From NCBI RefSeq assembly GCF_006384255.1, contig NZ_VCED01000008.1:1-64000 (forward strand): 64,000 nt of DNA, in the 5' to 3' direction. The notes beneath the pieces are model-generated. The model was not told the origin of the DNA, searched no databases, and was given only the letters and a program-made list of their open reading frames with translations. This DNA comes from Haemophilus seminalis. Its GTDB lineage: Bacteria; Pseudomonadota; Gammaproteobacteria; Enterobacterales; Pasteurellaceae. Positions 60,546 to 64,000 of this stretch are shown here, piece after piece. The first letter of the stretch is position 1, and every line of letters starts with the position of its first letter. The position numbers and the translations under genes were made by a program.

Positions 60546-61478
60546 ATGCGTAAAAAAATTATTTTAGATTGTGATCCTGGACATGATGATGCGATAGCGA
60601 TGTTACTCGCTTATGGCAATCCAGAGATTGAACTACTTGCAGTCACTACTGTAGTAGGTAATCAAACATTGGAGAAAGTATCACGAAATGCTTTGGCAAT
60701 TGCTGAAATTGCTCAAATGAAAAATGTTCCTTTCGCTAAGGGTGCAGACAGACCTATTGTTAGGGAAATTGAGGTCGCACCTAGTATTCATGGTGAATCA
60801 GGGTTAGATGGTCCAAAATTACCTGAATCTAATCGAACTTTCAATGAAAAGCATGCTGTGGAATTAATCATTGATCTTATTATGTCTCACCCTGAGAAAA
60901 CAATTACTCTTGTCCCAACAGGAGGGCTGACGAATATTGCTTTAGCGGCAAGATTAGAACCGAAAATTATTGAGAGAGTAAAAGAAGTTGTATTAATGGG
61001 AGGCGGGTATCATACTGGAAATTGGAGTGCCGTAGCTGAGTTTAATATAAAAATTGATCCCGAAGCAGCACATATTGTATTTAATGCTGGATGGAAAGTG
61101 ACTATGGTTGGATTAGATTTAACACATCAAGCATTAGCCACCCCTGATGTTGTTGAGCGTATCGCAAAAATTGATACTAAGCCTGCCGAATTTGTTGTCG
61201 AATTACTTGAATTTTTTGGAAAAATGTATAAACAAGCTCAAGGCTTTAATTATCCTCCAGTTCATGATCCTTGTGCTGTGGCTTATGTTATTGATCCAAC
61301 ATTAATAGAAACAGTAAGTGTACCAGTTAATATTGAATTAACGGGAACGCACACATTAGGCATGACAGTTGCAGATTTCCGTTATCCACCTAAACCTTGC
61401 AATACGCAAGTTGCTACAAAGTTAGATAAAGAACGATTTTGGAATTTAATTATTGATGCAATCAAACGATTAAATTAG
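60546..61478 (+). CDS. Ribonucleoside hydrolase (RihA/RihB-like)
   Basis: It cleaves a ribonucleoside to free base and ribose. The 310 residues show the calcium-binding start ILDCDPGHDDAIAM (5-18), the substrate-site AEFNIKIDPEAA and the C-terminal HDPCAVAY. Sequence resembles the pyrimidine-preferring RihA and RihB; exact base preference is not determined. It is the first gene of an operon with a NupC importer and ribokinase, so imported nucleosides would be split and the ribose phosphorylated. It lies behind an RbsR-type operator. Confidence 0.92.
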   Translation: MRKKIILDCDPGHDDAIAMLLAYGNPEIELLAVTTVVGNQTLEKVSRNALAIAEIAQMKNVPFAKGADRPIVREIEVAPSIHGESGLDGPKLPESNRTFNEKHAVELIIDLIMSHPEKTITLVPTGGLTNIALAARLEPKIIERVKEVVLMGGGYHTGNWSAVAEFNIKIDPEAAHIVFNAGWKVTMVGLDLTHQALATPDVVERIAKIDTKPAEFVVELLEFFGKMYKQAQGFNYPPVHDPCAVAYVIDPTLIETVSVPVNIELTGTHTLGMTVADFRYPPKPCNTQVATKLDKERFWNLIIDAIKRLN

Positions 61479-61521
61479 CAATAAAGTTTATCTTTCCTTT
61501 TACTTTCAATGAGGTCAAATT

Positions 61522-62769
61522 ATGGACGCATTTATTAGTATTTTAGGGATTTTTGTATTATTAGGCATAGCCTATCTCCTTTCCAATAATAGAAAAGCTA
61601 TTCGTGTAAGAACGGTATTTGGTGCATTAGCAATTCAAATCGCTATTGGTGCCTTTATTTTGTATGTACCTATTGGCAGAGATTCCCTCTTGGGTATGTC
61701 TAATGCAGTAAGTAAAGTTATTGCTTACGCAAATGAGGGTATTTCATTTGTTTTTGGTGGATTGGCATCAGGTGAAAGTGTTGGTTTCATTTTTGCTATT
61801 AAGGTGCTTCCTGTCATAGTTTTTTTCTCTGCATTGATTTCCTTGCTTTATTATATAGGTGTAATGCAATGGGTCATCAAATTAATTGGAGGTGGATTGC
61901 AAAAAGTCTTGGGAACATCAAAAGCAGAGTCTATGTCTGCTGCAGCTAATATTTTTGTTGGACAAACAGAAGCGCCATTGGTTGTAAAACCCTATATTAG
62001 CAAAATGACGGAATCAGAGCTTTTTGCTATTATGTGTGGAGGACTAGCATCCATTTCAGGTTCTGTTTTAGCTGGATACGCTGGATTAGGTGTACCTTTA
62101 ACCTACCTAATCGCAGCCTCTTTTATGGCTGCACCAGCGGGTTTATTATTCGCAAAAATATTATATCCACAAACTGAAAAATTTAACGACGAAATCGAAA
62201 ATGTTGAATTAGATAAACCATCTAATGCGCTTGAAGCCATTGCTTCTGGTGCTGGTGCGGGAATGACTATGGCATTAAGTATTGGAGCTATGTTAGTTGC
62301 ATTTATCGCTCTAATTGCTCTTATTAACGGTATTTTAGGCGGCATTGGAGAATGGTTTAATCAACCAGAACTCTCTTTAGGTATAATTTTAGGTTGGATT
62401 TTTAAACCATTGGCATGGGTTATGGGAGTACCTTGGAGTGATGCTGAAGTAGCTGGTCATATGATAGGTATCAAATTAACCGTAAACGAATTTGTTGGTT
62501 ATTCTGAATTTTCAACTTACCTAGGTATCAATCCACCAGTAGAACTTTCTGATAAAACAAAGGCTATCATTACTTTTGCTCTTTGTGGCTTTGCTAATTT
62601 TGGTTCTATAGCTGTATTAATTGGTGGGGTTGGTGGTATGGCTCCAAATCGTCGTGGAGATATTGCTCGATTAGGAATTAAGGCTGTTATTGCTGGCTCT
62701 TTAGCTAATTTATTAAGCGCAACTATTGCAGGTTTTTTTATTGGCTTAAGTGGTGTCGCTTTAGCTTAA
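61522..62769 (+). CDS. nupC: Second concentrative nucleoside transporter (NupC paralogue)
   Basis: A CNT-family importer of 415 residues, closely similar along its length to the NupC at 24966-26219 (shared segments include [20 protein letters not shown] and [19 protein letters not shown]). It lies 43 bases after the nucleoside hydrolase and is presumably co-transcribed. Its DNA has diverged at third positions from the first copy, so it is not a recent tandem duplicate. It has no uptake signal inside; one pair follows the stop. Confidence 0.92.
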   Translation: MDAFISILGIFVLLGIAYLLSNNRKAIRVRTVFGALAIQIAIGAFILYVPIGRDSLLGMSNAVSKVIAYANEGISFVFGGLASGESVGFIFAIKVLPVIVFFSALISLLYYIGVMQWVIKLIGGGLQKVLGTSKAESMSAAANIFVGQTEAPLVVKPYISKMTESELFAIMCGGLASISGSVLAGYAGLGVPLTYLIAASFMAAPAGLLFAKILYPQTEKFNDEIENVELDKPSNALEAIASGAGAGMTMALSIGAMLVAFIALIALINGILGGIGEWFNQPELSLGIILGWIFKPLAWVMGVPWSDAEVAGHMIGIKLTVNEFVGYSEFSTYLGINPPVELSDKTKAIITFALCGFANFGSIAVLIGGVGGMAPNRRGDIARLGIKAVIAGSLANLLSATIAGFFIGLSGVALA

Positions 62770-62775
62770 GTTTCA

Positions 62776-62802
62776 AAAGTGCGGTAAAAATAGCCGCACT
62801 TT
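62776..62802 (+). other. Uptake-signal inverted pair between nupC2 and rbsK
   Basis: AAAGTGCGG (62776-62784 region) pairs with CCGCACTTT (62794-62802). No T run follows, so it may only weaken read-through into rbsK. Confidence 0.5.
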
Positions 62803-62851
62803 AGGTTTATAATTGCTTGATATATGCCTACTTTTATAGTGGAGAATAATT

Positions 62852-63775
62852 ATGAAAGGGAAGACTCTCACAATTCTCGGTAGTATCAATGCTGATCATG
62901 TTATTTCAGTGCCTTACTTTGCTAAACCCGGTGAAACACTAACAGGTCAAAATTATCAAATTTCCTATGGTGGCAAGGGGGCGAATCAAGCGGTGGCAGC
63001 TGCTCGCTTAGGGGCAAAGGTAGCGTTCATTAGTTGCATTGGATCAGATAGCATTGGCGAAACAATGAAAAATGTGTTTGTCAAGGAAGGGATTGATACA
63101 ACCTATATTAATACCGTTCCACAGGAAATGACGGGAATGGCATTTATTCAAGTTGCCAAGTCTAGTGAGAACTGTATTGTACTGGCTAGCGGTGCAAATG
63201 CACATTTGGGGGAGATGGTTGTTCGTCAAAGTGAGGCGCAAATTGCACAATCGGATTGCTTATTAATGCAATTAGAAACCCCACTTTATGGTGTGGAGCT
63301 GGCTGCTCAAATCGCTAAGAAAAATGGTGTTCAGGTTGTGCTAAATCCTGCTCCAGCGCAGATTTTATCGGACGAATTATTGAGTTTGATTGATATTATT
63401 ACACCAAATGAAACAGAAGCTGAAATCCTGACTGGGGTAGCAGTAACCGACGAGCAAAGTGCGGTGAAAGCTGCGAGTGTTTTTCACGATAAAGGCATTG
63501 AAACTGTGATGATTACCCTTGGCGCGAAAGGCGTGTTTGTCAGTCGAAAAGGTAAAAGCCGCATCATTAAGGGCTTTTGTGTGCAAGCAATAGATACTAC
63601 CGCAGCTGGTGATACATTTAATGGCGGTTTTGTTACGGCTTTATTGGAAGAAAAATCCTTTGATGAAGCCATTCGTTTTGGGCAAGCTGCCGCTGCGATT
63701 AGTGTGACAAAAAAAGGGGCCCAATCCTCTATTCCAACGCGTCAGGAAACTTTAGATTTTCTTGAACACGCTTAA
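62852..63775 (+). CDS. rbsK: Ribokinase
   Basis: It phosphorylates ribose to ribose 5-phosphate for the pentose pathway and nucleotide synthesis. The 307-residue PfkB-family enzyme has YGGKGANQAVAAARLGA near residue 40 and the C-terminal catalytic TTAAGDTFNGGF, with Asp as base. In this operon its ribose would come from the nucleoside hydrolase. The repressor gene follows after 27 bases. An uptake signal lies inside the gene near 63460. Confidence 0.95.
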   Translation: MKGKTLTILGSINADHVISVPYFAKPGETLTGQNYQISYGGKGANQAVAAARLGAKVAFISCIGSDSIGETMKNVFVKEGIDTTYINTVPQEMTGMAFIQVAKSSENCIVLASGANAHLGEMVVRQSEAQIAQSDCLLMQLETPLYGVELAAQIAKKNGVQVVLNPAPAQILSDELLSLIDIITPNETEAEILTGVAVTDEQSAVKAASVFHDKGIETVMITLGAKGVFVSRKGKSRIIKGFCVQAIDTTAAGDTFNGGFVTALLEEKSFDEAIRFGQAAAAISVTKKGAQSSIPTRQETLDFLEHA

Positions 63776-63802
63776 AGTGCAGTGAATTTTTGAGGTGTTT
63801 TT

Positions 63803-64000
63803 ATGGCGACAATGAAAGATATTGCACGACTGGCGCAAGTTTCGACTTCCACAGTTTCGCATGTCATTAATGGATCGCGTTTTGTTAGCGATGAGATTCG
63901 TGAGAAAGTGATGCGTATTGTCGCTGAACTGAATTACACCCCCTCAGCTGTTGCACGAAGCCTTAAGGTACGCGAAACCAAAACTATCGGGCTACTTGTC
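63803..64000 (+). CDS. rbsR: LacI-family repressor, RbsR-like (cut by window end)
   Basis: The first 66 codons of a LacI-family regulator, running off the window. The helix-turn-helix and hinge are complete: [20 protein letters not shown], then [12 protein letters not shown]. Position directly after rbsK and the RbsR-type palindrome at 60485-60500 support the name. Its effector would be ribose by analogy; the sensor domain is outside the window. Confidence 0.88.
   Translation, partial: MATMKDIARLAQVSTSTVSHVINGSRFVSDEIREKVMRIVAELNYTPSAVARSLKVRETKTIGLLV

Overview
The window is a piece of a Pasteurellaceae chromosome, almost certainly Haemophilus (H. influenzae or the close relative H. haemolyticus). 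The sequence is AT-rich and carries the Haemophilus DNA uptake signal (core AAGTGCGGT / ACCGCACTT) many times, singly inside genes and as inverted pairs that form transcription terminators. Gene order follows long stretches of H. influenzae Rd as I remember it (dnaG/rpoD to rpoC; aphA-hslVU-potD; rmuC), but the stretches are joined differently. Species assignment is by recognition and was not computed.

Layout. 1-5970: end of an rRNA operon (5S), then def-fmt-rsmB, a family 2 glycosyltransferase, trkA and mscL. 5971-6696: an IS200/IS605-type element wedged between mscL and rpoD. 6699-10784 (minus): the rpsU-dnaG-rpoD macromolecular synthesis operon. 11016-17553: tsaD, tdk, a tyrosine permease, a ferredoxin, an RNase T2, pgk and fba. 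17488-20595: an inserted module flanked by a 67-bp duplication of the fba 3' end. It carries an XRE regulator, a small TbpB-like surface lipoprotein and a Slam outer-membrane translocon. 20661-27005: an LPS heptosyltransferase, a YczE-like membrane protein, the glycyl-radical pair yjjI/yjjW, nupC and deoD. 27176-37104: rplKA and rpoBC. 37143-37290: the left end only of a second, older IS200-type element. 37300-41795: dcuB, ansB, a rhodanese-like protein, secB and aphA. 42012-46530: hslVU, potD and an FAD oxidase. 46593-50727: lptD and a two-gene sodium symporter, including a 31-residue subunit. 51367-58634: a giant Hsf-like trimeric autotransporter adhesin broken by one frameshift. 58764-64000: rmuC, then a nucleoside hydrolase, a second NupC, ribokinase and the start of an RbsR-type repressor.

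How the genes fit together. Two separate nucleoside-salvage groups are present. yjjI/yjjW-nupC-deoD recalls the enterobacterial deo/yjj neighbourhood. The terminal operon would import nucleosides, hydrolyse them and phosphorylate the released ribose. It sits where, from memory, Rd has the rbsDACB ribose transporter, and keeps a perfect RbsR-type operator and a CRP-like site. Several carbon or nitrogen genes (yjjI, ansB, aphA and the terminal operon) have recognisable CRP sites. hslVU has a good sigma-32 promoter.

The main accessory signals are the Slam/lipoprotein module, the frameshifted adhesin with its 339-bp exact internal repeat, the IS200-type element and its solo left end, and the nucleoside-for-ribose operon swap. 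I see no CRISPR array, prophage, tRNA gene, or tetranucleotide phase-variation repeat in the window.
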